The notes below the pieces were generated by a model. It was not told the origin of the DNA and did not search any database. It was given only the letters and a program-made list of their open reading frames with translations. Position numbers and translations under genes: made by a program. Positions 42,224-50,900 of a stretch of DNA of 58,231 bases are shown piece by piece (the stretch's first letter is position 1; each line of letters starts with the position of its first letter). Source of the stretch: UBA2942 sp045127535 (lineage in GTDB: Bacteria; Bacillota; Clostridia; Lachnospirales; Lachnospiraceae); the NCBI GenBank assembly GCA_045127535.1, contig JBGVQN010000048.1, positions 1 through 58,231 on the forward strand, read 5' to 3'.

Positions 42224-43474
42224 ATGTGTCATGTTTTGGCAGACAGAAGAAAAAAGCTGTGTGAAAAGATACCCGGTCAGGCAGTGGTACTGCTGTATTG
42301 CGGAGAGCCGGTGCATTTTGGGGCAGATGGGTATTATCCCTTTGAGGCCAGCCGGATGTTTTATTACCTGACCGGTATCCGGCAGGAAAGCAGTGTGTTG
42401 CTGATGGTATTCAAAAATGGTGAGGTGCAGGAATCTCTGTATCTGGAGGAACCAAGGCTGGAGGTAGAGCGGTGGGTCGGCAAGAAGCTGACCTTTGCAG
42501 AAGGGCAGGCGTGCAGCGGCATTGGGGAGGTGGCAGATGTGTCAGCTTTGTCCGGAAAGCTGCATCGGCTGTTTGCAGAGGAAGGATATGAGACGTTGTA
42601 TATGGATACCTATCGCTGTCAGCCCACAGATCTGCCGGATTATAACCTGGTAAAGGCCAAGGAGCTGCTGCAGGCCTATCCCCAGCTGCACTTAAAGGAT
42701 CTGTCACCGCTGCTGGGTGAGCAGCGGATGGTGAAGGATGCCCTGGAAATTGAACTGACCAGAAAGGCTGTGGATCTGACAAAGACCGGATTAGAGCGTG
42801 TGCTGTCTGTGTTAAAGCCAGGAATGTATGAGTATCAGGTGCAGGCAGAGTTTGAGTATGCCATCCGGTATGCAGGGGCAGAGCAGACTGCATTTGCCAC
42901 CATTGCAGGCTCCGGCATGAATGGCACCATGCTTCATTATGAGACCAATCATTGTGTCTGTGAGCCGGATACGCTGATCTTGCTGGATCTGGGCGCCAGA
43001 TATCAGGGGTATAATGGGGACATCACCCGTACCTATCCGGTCAGCGGCAGGTTTACTCCAAGGCAGAAGCAGTTTTATGACATTGTATTGGAGGCCAATC
43101 TGGCAGTGCAAAAGGCAGCCAGACCGGGTACTACCCGTAAGGAGTTAAATGAACTGTGCAAAAAGGTGCTGGCTGAGGGGCTGATGAAGCTTGGCCTGAT
43201 TCAGGAGGAACAGGAATTGAGCCGGTATTATATGCATTCTGTATCCCACCATCTGGGTCTGGATGTGCATGATGTAACAGGGCCTGAGACAGAGGTACTG
43301 CAGCCGGGCATGATCCTGACAGATGAACCGGGGCTGTATATTGATGAAGAAGCCATTGGTATCCGGATCGAGGATGATCTGCTGATTACAGAGGATGGAT
43401 GTGAGTGTCTGTCACAGGATATTGTGCGTACCACTGAGGAGATCGAGGCATTTATGCAGGCGCATAGAGCGTAG
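42224..43474 (+). CDS. pepP: Xaa-Pro aminopeptidase (M24B)
   Basis: Removes N-terminal residues before proline. 416 residues: an N-terminal creatinase-like domain (1-165) and a pita-bread domain with the five metal ligands: Asp in LLDLGARYQG and in NGDITRTYP (about 250-265), His in SVSHHLGLDVHD (about 340-350), Glu in TDEPGLYID (about 370) and Glu in IGIRIEDDLL (about 385). ATG 42224 lies nine bases from GGAGG; ATG 42218 is nearly as good. Confidence 0.92.
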   Translation: MCHVLADRRKKLCEKIPGQAVVLLYCGEPVHFGADGYYPFEASRMFYYLTGIRQESSVLLMVFKNGEVQESLYLEEPRLEVERWVGKKLTFAEGQACSGIGEVADVSALSGKLHRLFAEEGYETLYMDTYRCQPTDLPDYNLVKAKELLQAYPQLHLKDLSPLLGEQRMVKDALEIELTRKAVDLTKTGLERVLSVLKPGMYEYQVQAEFEYAIRYAGAEQTAFATIAGSGMNGTMLHYETNHCVCEPDTLILLDLGARYQGYNGDITRTYPVSGRFTPRQKQFYDIVLEANLAVQKAARPGTTRKELNELCKKVLAEGLMKLGLIQEEQELSRYYMHSVSHHLGLDVHDVTGPETEVLQPGMILTDEPGLYIDEEAIGIRIEDDLLITEDGCECLSQDIVRTTEEIEAFMQAHRA

Positions 43475-43484
43475 GCGGAAATGA

Positions 43485-43643
43485 GAGAGCCTTGTTGCAG
43501 AATTGGATGTCCCTGCCAGAAGGCAAGAAGAAAATGCGAGAGTCCTGTTGCAGAATGGGATGCCCCTGTCAGAGGGTAAGAAGAAAATGCAAGAGCCCTG
43601 CAGTAAAATTGGATGCCTCTGTCAGAAGGTGTCAGGAAGCAAG
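43485..43643 (+). repeat. Three 53-bp tandem repeats
   Basis: Units start at 43485, 43538 and 43591. Shared parts are GAGAGYCYTGTTGCAGAAT, GGATG(T/C)CCCTG(C/T)CAGA and GGYAAGAAGAAAATGC. The third unit is more diverged. The 53-base period is not a multiple of three and the frames do not repeat, so it is probably non-coding. Confidence 0.88.
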
Positions 43644-43674
43644 AAAAAATCAGCAATCCAATGTGAAAAAATCC

Positions 43675-43703
43675 TTGTATTTTCTAGCCAAACAGGATAT
43701 AAT
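43675..43703 (+). promoter_or_regulatory. Sigma-A promoter for the serS T-box transcript
   Basis: TTGTAT (43675-43680), spacer 17, TATAAT (43698-43703). Confidence 0.8.
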
Positions 43704-43734
43704 ACACATGTATCAAAACTGGTGTTGATCAGAA

Positions 43735-43935
43735 CTACGATTTGGCGCAAGTACAGAGAGCAGGCGGCTGGTGTAAGCCTGTATTGCAAAGAGTCTTTCC
43801 ACTCTGGGAGCCGTCGGCGAGGAGCCGAAGGGGGATGCCCTTTACAGCATTGACGAGAGACCGTTTTACGGTAATTTGGGTGGCAACGCGGAGTCTTCCG
43901 TCCCATGTGTGTATGGGATGGGAGGCTTTTTTGAT
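43735..43935 (+). promoter_or_regulatory. T-box leader of serS
   Basis: The T-box sequence AATTTGGGTGGCAACGCGG is at 43873-43891. Stem I elements CAGAGAGCAGG and GGTGTAAGCC lie around 43755-43780. A terminator CCGTCCCAT..ATGGGATGG-AGGCTTTTTT occupies about 43893-43933 and competes with the antiterminator formed by the T-box. Uncharged tRNA-Ser should allow read-through. The specifier codon is probably AGC at 43809-43811 or TCC at 43798-43800; I cannot fix it without folding. Confidence 0.92.
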
Positions 43936-44061
43936 TATCACAACAGAAAACCGTCAGGTGGGGCTTCTGTTGTTCCCAGCTCTGCTGTTTATAAGCTGTC
44001 TGTGTCCGTGCGGCATTCACAGAGGCCAACAATACAAAAGCTGCACAGAAAGAGGAAATGT

Positions 44062-45339
44062 ATGTTAGATCTGAAATTTGTGAGAGAGAATCCGGACATT
44101 GTAAAGCAGAACATCAAAAATAAGTTCCAGGATTCCAAGCTGCCTCTGGTAGATGAGGTAATTGAACTGGATGTACAGGCACGTGCTGTACAGGCAGAGG
44201 CAGATGCTCTGCGTGCAGACCGTAAGAAGCTGTCCAAGCAGATCGGCGGACTGATGGCAAAGGGATTAAAGGATGAGGCAGAGGCTGTAAAGGCACAGGT
44301 AGCTGCATCCGCAGACCGTCTGGCGGAGTTAGAGGCTTTGGAGCCACAGCTGCAGGAACGCATCAAGAAGATCATGATGACCATTCCAAATATCATCGAT
44401 CCAAGCGTGCCTATCGGTAAGGATGACAGTGAAAATGTAGAGGTGCAGAAGTATGGGGAGCCGGTAGTACCGGATTTTGAGATCCCATATCACACCGAGA
44501 TCATGGAAAAATTCAACGGAATTGATTTAGACAGCGCCAGAAAGGTAGCCGGCAACGGATTCTATTATCTGATGGGTGACATTGCCAGACTGCACTCTGC
44601 AGTGATCTCTTATGCAAGAGATTTTATGATCGACAGAGGATTTACCTATTGTGTACCTCCTTTCATGATCCGCAGCGATGTGGTAACCGGTGTTATGAGC
44701 TTTGCAGAAATGGATGCTATGATGTACAAGATCGAAGGGGAAGACCTGTATCTCATTGGTACCAGCGAGCATTCCATGATCGGTAAGTTTATTGACACCA
44801 TCATTCAGGAAGACCAGCTGCCTTATACACTGACCAGCTATTCTCCATGCTTCCGTAAGGAAAAGGGCGCTCATGGCATTGAGGAAAGAGGCGTATACCG
44901 GATCCATCAGTTTGAAAAGCAGGAGATGATCGTGGTATGTAAGCCTGAGGAATCCATGCAGTGGTTTGACAAGCTGTGGCAGAATACAGTAGACCTGTTC
45001 CGCTCTCTGGATATCCCGGTACGTACCTTAGAGTGCTGCTCCGGTGACCTGGCTGATTTGAAGGTGAAGTCCATTGACGTAGAGGCATGGTCTCCAAGAC
45101 AGCAGAAGTACTTTGAGGTAGGAAGCTGCTCTAACTTAGGTGATGCACAGGCACGTCGTCTGAAGATCCGTGTGGTAGGCGAGGGTGGAAAGTATTTTGC
45201 ACATACACTGAACAACACAGTTGTGGCACCACCTCGTATGCTGATCGCCTTCCTGGAGAATAACCTGCAGGCAGATGGTTCTGTGAGAATTCCAGAGGCT
45301 CTGAGACCTTATATGGGTGGAAAGAGTGAGATCCGGTAA
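44062..45339 (+). CDS. serS: Seryl-tRNA synthetase
   Basis: Charges tRNA-Ser. 425 residues, normal length. An N-terminal coiled-coil arm (about 25-110) binds the tRNA long variable arm, followed by the class II core with LIGTSEHSMIG, motif 2 FRKEKGAHGIEERGVYRIHQF (in two parts near 265-290) and the EVGSCSNLGDAQARRLKIR region near 350 for serine and ATP. ATG 44062 with AGAGGAAA upstream is the family start; the frame is open through the leader. It is controlled by the T-box upstream. Confidence 0.97.
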   Translation: MLDLKFVRENPDIVKQNIKNKFQDSKLPLVDEVIELDVQARAVQAEADALRADRKKLSKQIGGLMAKGLKDEAEAVKAQVAASADRLAELEALEPQLQERIKKIMMTIPNIIDPSVPIGKDDSENVEVQKYGEPVVPDFEIPYHTEIMEKFNGIDLDSARKVAGNGFYYLMGDIARLHSAVISYARDFMIDRGFTYCVPPFMIRSDVVTGVMSFAEMDAMMYKIEGEDLYLIGTSEHSMIGKFIDTIIQEDQLPYTLTSYSPCFRKEKGAHGIEERGVYRIHQFEKQEMIVVCKPEESMQWFDKLWQNTVDLFRSLDIPVRTLECCSGDLADLKVKSIDVEAWSPRQQKYFEVGSCSNLGDAQARRLKIRVVGEGGKYFAHTLNNTVVAPPRMLIAFLENNLQADGSVRIPEALRPYMGGKSEIR

Positions 45340-45383
45340 GTGACTGAGATTCAGTAAGTGATCAAATGAATATGTTGTAATGC

Positions 45384-45452
45384 AATTGAGGCTGTTATAA
45401 AATGAACGGATTGTGTTTGCTCACATAAAATCATTTTATAACAGCCTCAATT
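45384..45452. terminator. Perfect 22-bp inverted repeat after serS
   Basis: AATTGAGGCTGTTATAAAAT plus GA (45384-45405) is repeated inverted at 45431-45452. It may end transcripts of both serS and the convergent YibE/F gene. The GAGGCTGTTATAAAATG arm also looks like an insertion-sequence end. Confidence 0.7.
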
Positions 45453-45570
45453 TACGGTATGCCCGGCGGCAGCAGTATCTGATGAATTCAGTCTATTATT
45501 TGATATCTGGATAAAAAAGTCAATATACAAAATGCTGCAGATGCAATAATGTGGGGCTGTGGGTATAGAA

Positions 45571-46767
45571 TTAATCCACCGCTGTTACATTTTCGGCATG
45601 AGAATCACAGGTTTCATCCTGTGGGAAAGTCTCCTGATGTTTCCCTTTTCCTAAAAAGAATCCAGCCGTCAAAGCAGTCAGCGGTGCAGCCAGTACCAGT
45701 CCAAAAGAACCTACCAGCGTATGTATGATCTCGGAAGTCACATACTTATAATTGAGCATATTCACCAAAGGTGTTCCCTGGGCCATAAACACCATCAAAA
45801 GTGCTATATACCCTCCGGAATATGCCAGCAGCAGAGTTGTGGTCATAGTCCCCATAGCAGCCCGTCCAACCCGCATACCGGATTTGGCAGCTTCCCATTT
45901 GGATAAATCAGGACGCTTCTGCATGACTTCACTGACAGCAGCTGTAATGTCCACAGTCAAATCCATCATCGCACCGGAAGAACCAATAAAAATACTTGCC
46001 ATAAAAATACGGGTCAGATCCAGATTTTCATAACCGCTGTACAGCAGGCTTTCCGAAAAGGACATAACTGCGCCCTGGACTTTAAAGCTGTCGGTACAAA
46101 GCATGCCTAAAATGCAGGTTAAACCAATTCCTGCCATAGAGCCGGTAACGGCAGCCAGGCAGCGCTTGTCAAAGCCAAATACCAGGGCAATGATCATAAG
46201 AGTGAGCACACCGGTTACCAGTCCTCCAATGAGGATAGGGTCCATGCCTTTTAGACAGCAGGGAACCAGTACTTTCCAGATGCACAGAACAGACAGGATA
46301 AAGGACAGGATGGCTCTCACACCAGTCCAGCCGGCAAAGAGAACAAGGAACAGGAAAAAAGCAATGAGCAGAATCAGTTCCAGATCCATACGATAGTGGT
46401 CGATCATGCTGACAGAAGCCACTTCATCACCGGAATAGCTGACCAGTACCAGGGCTTTATCACCTGCTTCATAAATTTTGTCCTGCTCTAAGGAACCGCT
46501 CAGGATATTGTCGGCAGTGTATACCTCTCCTTTGTGGCTGCCTTCCAACAGTTCCACTTCACATTTTTGATCACCAGATTGTACCAGGCCGGTATTTACT
46601 ACAGTGGAATTGTCTGCAGAGAGAACTCTTGCGGCGATTCGTTCACCTCCGTCCCGGTAAGCAGCCCCGGCCTGTTCAAATCCTGTAGGAATGACTGCTG
46701 TGAGGATGATCAGCAGAATACATACAATAATGGAAAGCATGGTTTGTTTTTGTTTCGTAACAGCCAT
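45571..46767 (-). CDS. YibE/F family membrane protein
   Basis: 398 residues with about eight membrane segments. After an N-terminal helix comes an extracytoplasmic beta domain (about 35-125, RVLSADNSTVV.., CEVELLEGSHKGEVYTADN..), then the polytopic YibE/F core with FAGWTGVRAILSF, GIGLTCILGML, GSSGAMMDLTVDIT and GRAAMGTMTTTLLLAYSGG. Start 46767 has AAAGGAAA upstream on the minus strand; the longer frame lacks a site. The family is widespread in Firmicutes with unknown function, perhaps transport. Confidence 0.9.
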   Translation of the reverse strand: MAVTKQKQTMLSIIVCILLIILTAVIPTGFEQAGAAYRDGGERIAARVLSADNSTVVNTGLVQSGDQKCEVELLEGSHKGEVYTADNILSGSLEQDKIYEAGDKALVLVSYSGDEVASVSMIDHYRMDLELILLIAFFLFLVLFAGWTGVRAILSFILSVLCIWKVLVPCCLKGMDPILIGGLVTGVLTLMIIALVFGFDKRCLAAVTGSMAGIGLTCILGMLCTDSFKVQGAVMSFSESLLYSGYENLDLTRIFMASIFIGSSGAMMDLTVDITAAVSEVMQKRPDLSKWEAAKSGMRVGRAAMGTMTTTLLLAYSGGYIALLMVFMAQGTPLVNMLNYKYVTSEIIHTLVGSFGLVLAAPLTALTAGFFLGKGKHQETFPQDETCDSHAENVTAVD

Positions 46768-46837
46768 AATAATGTTGTTTCCTTTCATGTAGAGCGTTTT
46801 AGGTAATGTGTTTCCCAATCTCCTAAGAGATTTTTCT

Positions 46838-46876
46838 GAAAAAGCCGCAGCCCTGTATGGAAACAAGACTGCGGTC
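46838..46876 (-). terminator. Terminator of the alkaline phosphatase gene
   Basis: On the minus strand ACCGCAG pairs with CTGCGGC, followed by TTTTTC. It separates the phosphatase from the YibE/F gene. Confidence 0.75.
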
Positions 46877-46931
46877 AGTTTGTAGAGATGATACATGTTT
46901 GTGCATTGGCTGCAGATGGCAAGAATATGAA

Positions 46932-48560
46932 TTACAGATCTAAGATAGCTGCCAGCTTGTCGTGAATGTCGGTATTGTCATAAGCACCTACAAAGTTTTC
47001 AGCGCCTACGCCCTCTGCAAATACTGCAGCCGGTAAACCGGTGTGAGAGTAGGAGGAGAAGTTGATGCCGGACTTGTTGTTTAACAGATGGGTAACTGTT
47101 ACAGAGAATGGAGTGTAGGTACCGTAGGTAACATATTCATCCTGGGTCTGTAAGGAATTGCCCTCAGCATCTGTACCAAAGCCTCCTGCCAGAGTGAGAT
47201 CATAAGCCTTCTGCAGTTCTTCCACTTCATAATCAGTCAGTACCAGAGTAGTATTGGAAGAATCATCAGCATTCTCCGGAAGGATCAGACCGAACAGCTC
47301 TTCTACATCAGCCATAGCAGTTGCGAAATCAGTAGAATTTTCTACGTAACCTTCTACATAATCTGCATCATACTTTGCGTAGGAGATCTTCTGGTTCTGG
47401 ATGTTATCTAAGTAAGTGTCATAGTCAGTTCCTGCAAAACCGATGGACAGACCACCTGTCTCATGGTCACCAGTTACCAGGATCAGAGTCTCATCTGGAT
47501 GTTCGCTGGCAAAATCAACTGCAACCTGTACTGCATCAGCCAGCGCCAGTACATCATGGATAGTAGAACCTGCATCATTTGCATGACATGCCCAATCAAC
47601 CTTACCGCCTTCACACATCATGAAGAAGCCGTTGTCGTTATCCAGTACTTCAATTCCTTTTTTTAAGTAATCAGCCAAAGCCCATTCGTCTGCTTCACGG
47701 TCTACTTCGTAGCTTAAGGAGTCGCTGTCTGCTAAAGTCTCGCCAATGACGATTGCCTTGCCATCCTCAGCAGTAAGAGCCTCAGCCTCAGCCTGCGTTT
47801 TAATTACCTTGTAACCCGCTTCAGCAGCCAGCTCATAAAGGTCAGTCTGTGGATTTTCCTTATCGCTTCCAGTGGTCTTTAACAGGCCGCCCCCTGCAAA
47901 ATAATCAAATCCGCTGTCAATCAGCTCCAGACCGATTTCATAGTAATTGCTGCGGCTTGCCTGATGTGCATAGAATGCAGCTGGTGTAGCGTGGTTTAAG
48001 TTTACGGAAGAAATGATACCGATCTTGTAATCCTTTTCAGCCTTTAACTGTTCTGCAATAGTAGTGTAGCTCTGGGTCTTGGTTTCATCCATGTTGATGA
48101 CACCGCTGTAGGTCTTGTATCCGGAAGCAATAGAAGTGGCAGTAGATGCAGAGTCCGGACAGAAGGAAGTAGAATCATAAGTAGTGGCGCTGCCTGAACT
48201 GGAGAAGTTCATGAAGTTTAACGCAACGTTACCGTCTAAGATTTCGTCATCTGTGGTATCCTCTAGTGCACCCAGATAAGAAGAGGCCATCTGGAACTGG
48301 GAATAGGTCATACCATCACCGATGAACAGGAATACATACTTTGGGATGGAAGATTCAGTTGTGTCATCAGCAACTGTTTCTGCATCAGTCTCTTTTTTTG
48401 TGCTTTCCTGGGCAGTGGTTGCTGCAGCCGTACTTTCTTCAGCAGATGTACCAGCTGGTGCATCTGTCTGCTGGGAACAGCCAGTCAGTGCAGAGCCAGC
48501 CAGTACAGCAGCCATGGCAATTGCACCCATACGTTTGAAATTCAGTAAATTTTTTTTCAT
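46932..48560 (-). CDS. Alkaline phosphatase lipoprotein
   Basis: Releases phosphate from phosphomonoesters outside the cell. 542 residues: a signal peptide ending in the lipobox LTGC (about residue 28), a Ser/Thr/Glu-rich linker to about 70, then the phosphatase with FLFIGDGMTYSQF (metal Asp), CPDSASTATSIASGYKT (Ser nucleophile region), GGKVDWACHANDA (metal ligands), VTGDHETGGL (Asp-His) and SHTGLPAAVFAEG (metal His). Start 48560 has GGAGGATC upstream. The usual Pho control cannot be read here. Confidence 0.93.
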   Translation of the reverse strand: MKKNLLNFKRMGAIAMAAVLAGSALTGCSQQTDAPAGTSAEESTAAATTAQESTKKETDAETVADDTTESSIPKYVFLFIGDGMTYSQFQMASSYLGALEDTTDDEILDGNVALNFMNFSSSGSATTYDSTSFCPDSASTATSIASGYKTYSGVINMDETKTQSYTTIAEQLKAEKDYKIGIISSVNLNHATPAAFYAHQASRSNYYEIGLELIDSGFDYFAGGGLLKTTGSDKENPQTDLYELAAEAGYKVIKTQAEAEALTAEDGKAIVIGETLADSDSLSYEVDREADEWALADYLKKGIEVLDNDNGFFMMCEGGKVDWACHANDAGSTIHDVLALADAVQVAVDFASEHPDETLILVTGDHETGGLSIGFAGTDYDTYLDNIQNQKISYAKYDADYVEGYVENSTDFATAMADVEELFGLILPENADDSSNTTLVLTDYEVEELQKAYDLTLAGGFGTDAEGNSLQTQDEYVTYGTYTPFSVTVTHLLNNKSGINFSSYSHTGLPAAVFAEGVGAENFVGAYDNTDIHDKLAAILDL

Positions 48561-48722
48561 AAGATCCTCCTGGATTGTTTGTTGCAGGCGGCTGTCAATC
48601 ATTTCCAAACACCTGCGATAGTATCATAAAAGAGGTATGTAAAGACTAAAACCAAAAAAGTTTGAGTCAGGGGAAATTTGCATCAAAAAAATGTAAAAAT
48701 TATATAAAAATTTACAATAGCA

Positions 48723-48980
48723 GTGCGGTATGCTAAACTGGCATTGGGAGCAGCAGGAATGTTTCATGCAGATAAGCAGTATTTTCAATATCTGGAAGGT
48801 CTGTCCTCTTTCTTTTATTGGGGGAAAGATGACGAAGGATGTGATACTGTTGAGCGGACAGAATTTGGTATAGATGACATTGCATTTCTGGACAAAGACA
48901 AAAAGGTATTGTTTTTTACCACCACCCATGAGGGGAATGCCAATATTGCACCGGAATTGCTTGATCATGATTTTCGTTAA
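48723..48980 (+). CDS. Possible small protein or gene fragment
   Basis: An 85-residue frame from a GTG with no ribosome site: RYAKLALGAAGMFHADKQYF and later HEGNANIAPELLDHDF look protein-like. I recognise no family. It probably is the tail of a decayed gene in the 650-base gap between the phosphatase promoter and gdhA. Confidence 0.3.
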   Translation: MRYAKLALGAAGMFHADKQYFQYLEGLSSFFYWGKDDEGCDTVERTEFGIDDIAFLDKDKKVLFFTTTHEGNANIAPELLDHDFR

Positions 48981-49070
48981 TTCATTTTATTAAGTAAGAT
49001 GAGACAAAATTTGAATATAAAAAAATATCAGGACAAAAAAGAATGATTTTTAAGGAAAAAAAACAACCTC

Positions 49071-49099
49071 TTGATTTCCTGAAACCTGTGGATTAAAAT
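49071..49099 (+). promoter_or_regulatory. Promoter of the gdhA leader
   Basis: TTGATT (49071-49076), spacer 17, TAAAAT (49094-49099). Confidence 0.55.
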
Positions 49100-49107
49100 G
49101 TGACCAG

Positions 49108-49161
49108 AGATCAGACAAAGGCGCCTGATAAAAGCAAGGTGCCTGTTGTCTGATCTTTTTG
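49108..49161 (+). terminator. Terminator/attenuator in the gdhA leader
   Basis: AGATCAGACAAAGGCGCC pairs with GGTGCCTGTTGTCTGATCT (one bulge), followed by TTTTT. It ends 57 bases before the gdhA start and lies just after the promoter. Confidence 0.82.
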
Positions 49162-49217
49162 TTGTTATTGCAAATGTCAGGGCCCGGCATTTCAAAAAAG
49201 AAAAGAGAGGTCAGAAA

Positions 49218-50477
49218 ATGGCAGGAGTATATGATCCATACGAAAATGTTGTAACTACTATGGAAAAAGCAGTCGAGGTCGGCGGCATCAATAAGCAGTA
49301 TTTCGAAATTATCAAAAATCCCCAGCGTGAAACAAAGGTGTACCTGCCGCTGGAGATGGATGACGGCAGTGTAAAGGTATTCGAAGGCTGGAGAGTACAG
49401 CATTCCAATATCAGAGGACCCTTTAAAGGCGGTATCCGGTTTCATCAGGATTGCTGTCTGAATGAAGTAAAAGCCCTTGCTGCATGGATGAGCCTGAAAT
49501 GTGCAGTTGCCAATATCCCTTATGGGGGAGCCAAAGGCGGTGTAAAAGTAGACCCAAGACAGCTGTCCCAAAGGGAACTGAGAGCTCTGACCAGAAGATA
49601 TACATTTGCAATTGCACCCCTCATTGGTGCGGATACGGATATTCCGGCTCCCGATGTGAATACCAATTCACAGACCATGGCATGGGTACTGGACACATAC
49701 AGCCAGCTTCAGGGTAAGCCTTGTCCGGGAGTTGTAACAGGCAAGCCTGTTGAACTGGGAGGTTCCAGGGGAAGAAATTCGGCAACAGGACGTGGTGTTG
49801 TCATCAGTACCAAGCTGCTTCTTGCCACAGAAGGGAAAACACTGGAAGGAACCTCTGTTGTGATTCAGGGTATGGGCAATGTAGGAAGCAATGCTGCCAA
49901 AATATTTTATCACAGAGGTGCAAAAGTGCTTGCAGTCAGTGATGTTTCTGGCGGTATATACTGTGAAGATGGCCTGGATGTAGATGCCATCTGTACCCAG
50001 ATGGAGAAAACAGGAACGCTTCTGGCAGATCTGGATGATCCGGCATTGAAACATATCAGCAATGAAGAATTACTGACACTGCCATGTGACGTTTTGGTTC
50101 CCGCAGCATTGGAAAATCAGATTACAGCAGAAATTGCCCCCCAATTAAATTGCAAATACATTGTGGAAGCGGCAAACGGCCCTACAACAGCAGAGGCAGA
50201 CGAGATCCTAAAAGAAAGAGACATTACCCTGATTCCGGATATCTTTGCCAACAGCGGCGGTGTGATCGTATCTTATTTTGAGTGGGTACAGAACATCCAG
50301 GAACTGACATGGGAAAGAGAACAGGTCAATGAAATGCTGGAAAAACTGATGACCAAATCTTTTGAAGAGATCAAGGCCATTGTAGATGAACTTCACTGCA
50401 CATATCGTATGGGCGCATATGTACTTGCCCTGCGGAAATTGATTTATGCAGAAGAGATCAAGGGAATTTTCCCGTGA
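49218..50477 (+). CDS. gdhA: Glutamate dehydrogenase, hexameric 420-residue type
   Basis: Interconverts glutamate and 2-oxoglutarate plus ammonia. The 419-residue length matches the RocG/GudB-like class, usually NAD-linked. The N-terminal catalytic domain has GPFKGGIRFHQ and PYGGAKGGV (about 104-112, with the catalytic Lys), DTDIPAPDVNT near 140 and ATGRGV near 190. The Rossmann domain has GMGNVGSNAA (about 217-226). The start ATG has AGAGAGG upstream. It is preceded by a strong leader terminator, suggesting attenuation control. Confidence 0.95.
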   Translation: MAGVYDPYENVVTTMEKAVEVGGINKQYFEIIKNPQRETKVYLPLEMDDGSVKVFEGWRVQHSNIRGPFKGGIRFHQDCCLNEVKALAAWMSLKCAVANIPYGGAKGGVKVDPRQLSQRELRALTRRYTFAIAPLIGADTDIPAPDVNTNSQTMAWVLDTYSQLQGKPCPGVVTGKPVELGGSRGRNSATGRGVVISTKLLLATEGKTLEGTSVVIQGMGNVGSNAAKIFYHRGAKVLAVSDVSGGIYCEDGLDVDAICTQMEKTGTLLADLDDPALKHISNEELLTLPCDVLVPAALENQITAEIAPQLNCKYIVEAANGPTTAEADEILKERDITLIPDIFANSGGVIVSYFEWVQNIQELTWEREQVNEMLEKLMTKSFEEIKAIVDELHCTYRMGAYVLALRKLIYAEEIKGIFP

Positions 50478-50548
50478 TGGGATAGTATACCAGCATGTCT
50501 GTATTTGTTAAGTAAAATGCTGAAATATGCCGGTTCTTAGACGTTCCA

Positions 50549-50774
50549 ATTAGAAAGAGGCTGTGGCACAATGCTTTGGTAGCAGATTCTAAGATTTCGA
50601 ATAAAAATAAACATCTCTGGCAGTCAGCAAGCTTTCTGCCAGAGATGTTTATTTTTATTCGAAACCTAAGAACCGGCGTTTTCAAGAGTCCTGCTTAAAA
50701 ACAATCATTCTCCAGCCGGAGCACCCATCTGACGATCTGCTGCCAAAGCATTGTGCCACAGCCTCTTTCTAGTT
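50549..50774 (+). mobile_element. Inverted-repeat element related to the MITE family (copy with different arms)
   Basis: Outer arms of about 40 bp (50549-50588 and 50735-50774; GAAAGAGGCTGTGGCACAAT) enclose a 29-bp perfect hairpin (50594-50622 and 50636-50664, TTTCGAATAAAAATAAAC..) and then CCTAAGAACCGGCGTTTTC and AAGAGTCCTGCTT, the right core of copies 1 and 3. The left core is missing. No clear target duplication. It lies between the convergent gdhA and pyrG. Confidence 0.78.
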
Positions 50775-50827
50775 GAAAAATCTATAGAATACTGCTGCGG
50801 TAAACACGCTGGATGACCAGAAACAGG

Positions 50828-50881
50828 AAAACACCTGTTATCTGTCATAGAAATAGGTGCTATAACAGACAGCAGGTGTTT
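50828..50881 (-). terminator. Terminator of pyrG
   Basis: A strong stem AAACACCTG..CAGGTGTTT with inner CTGTCATAG/CTATAACAG; on the minus strand it ends in TTTTCCTGTTT, 20 bases after the pyrG stop. Confidence 0.78.
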
Positions 50882-50900
50882 GAAAGGGAATAAAGACGTT

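Noticed and set aside
43492..43853. Small frames across the 53-bp repeats
   Set aside because: The repeat period shifts frame at each unit, so no repeated peptide results, and one frame runs into the T-box leader.
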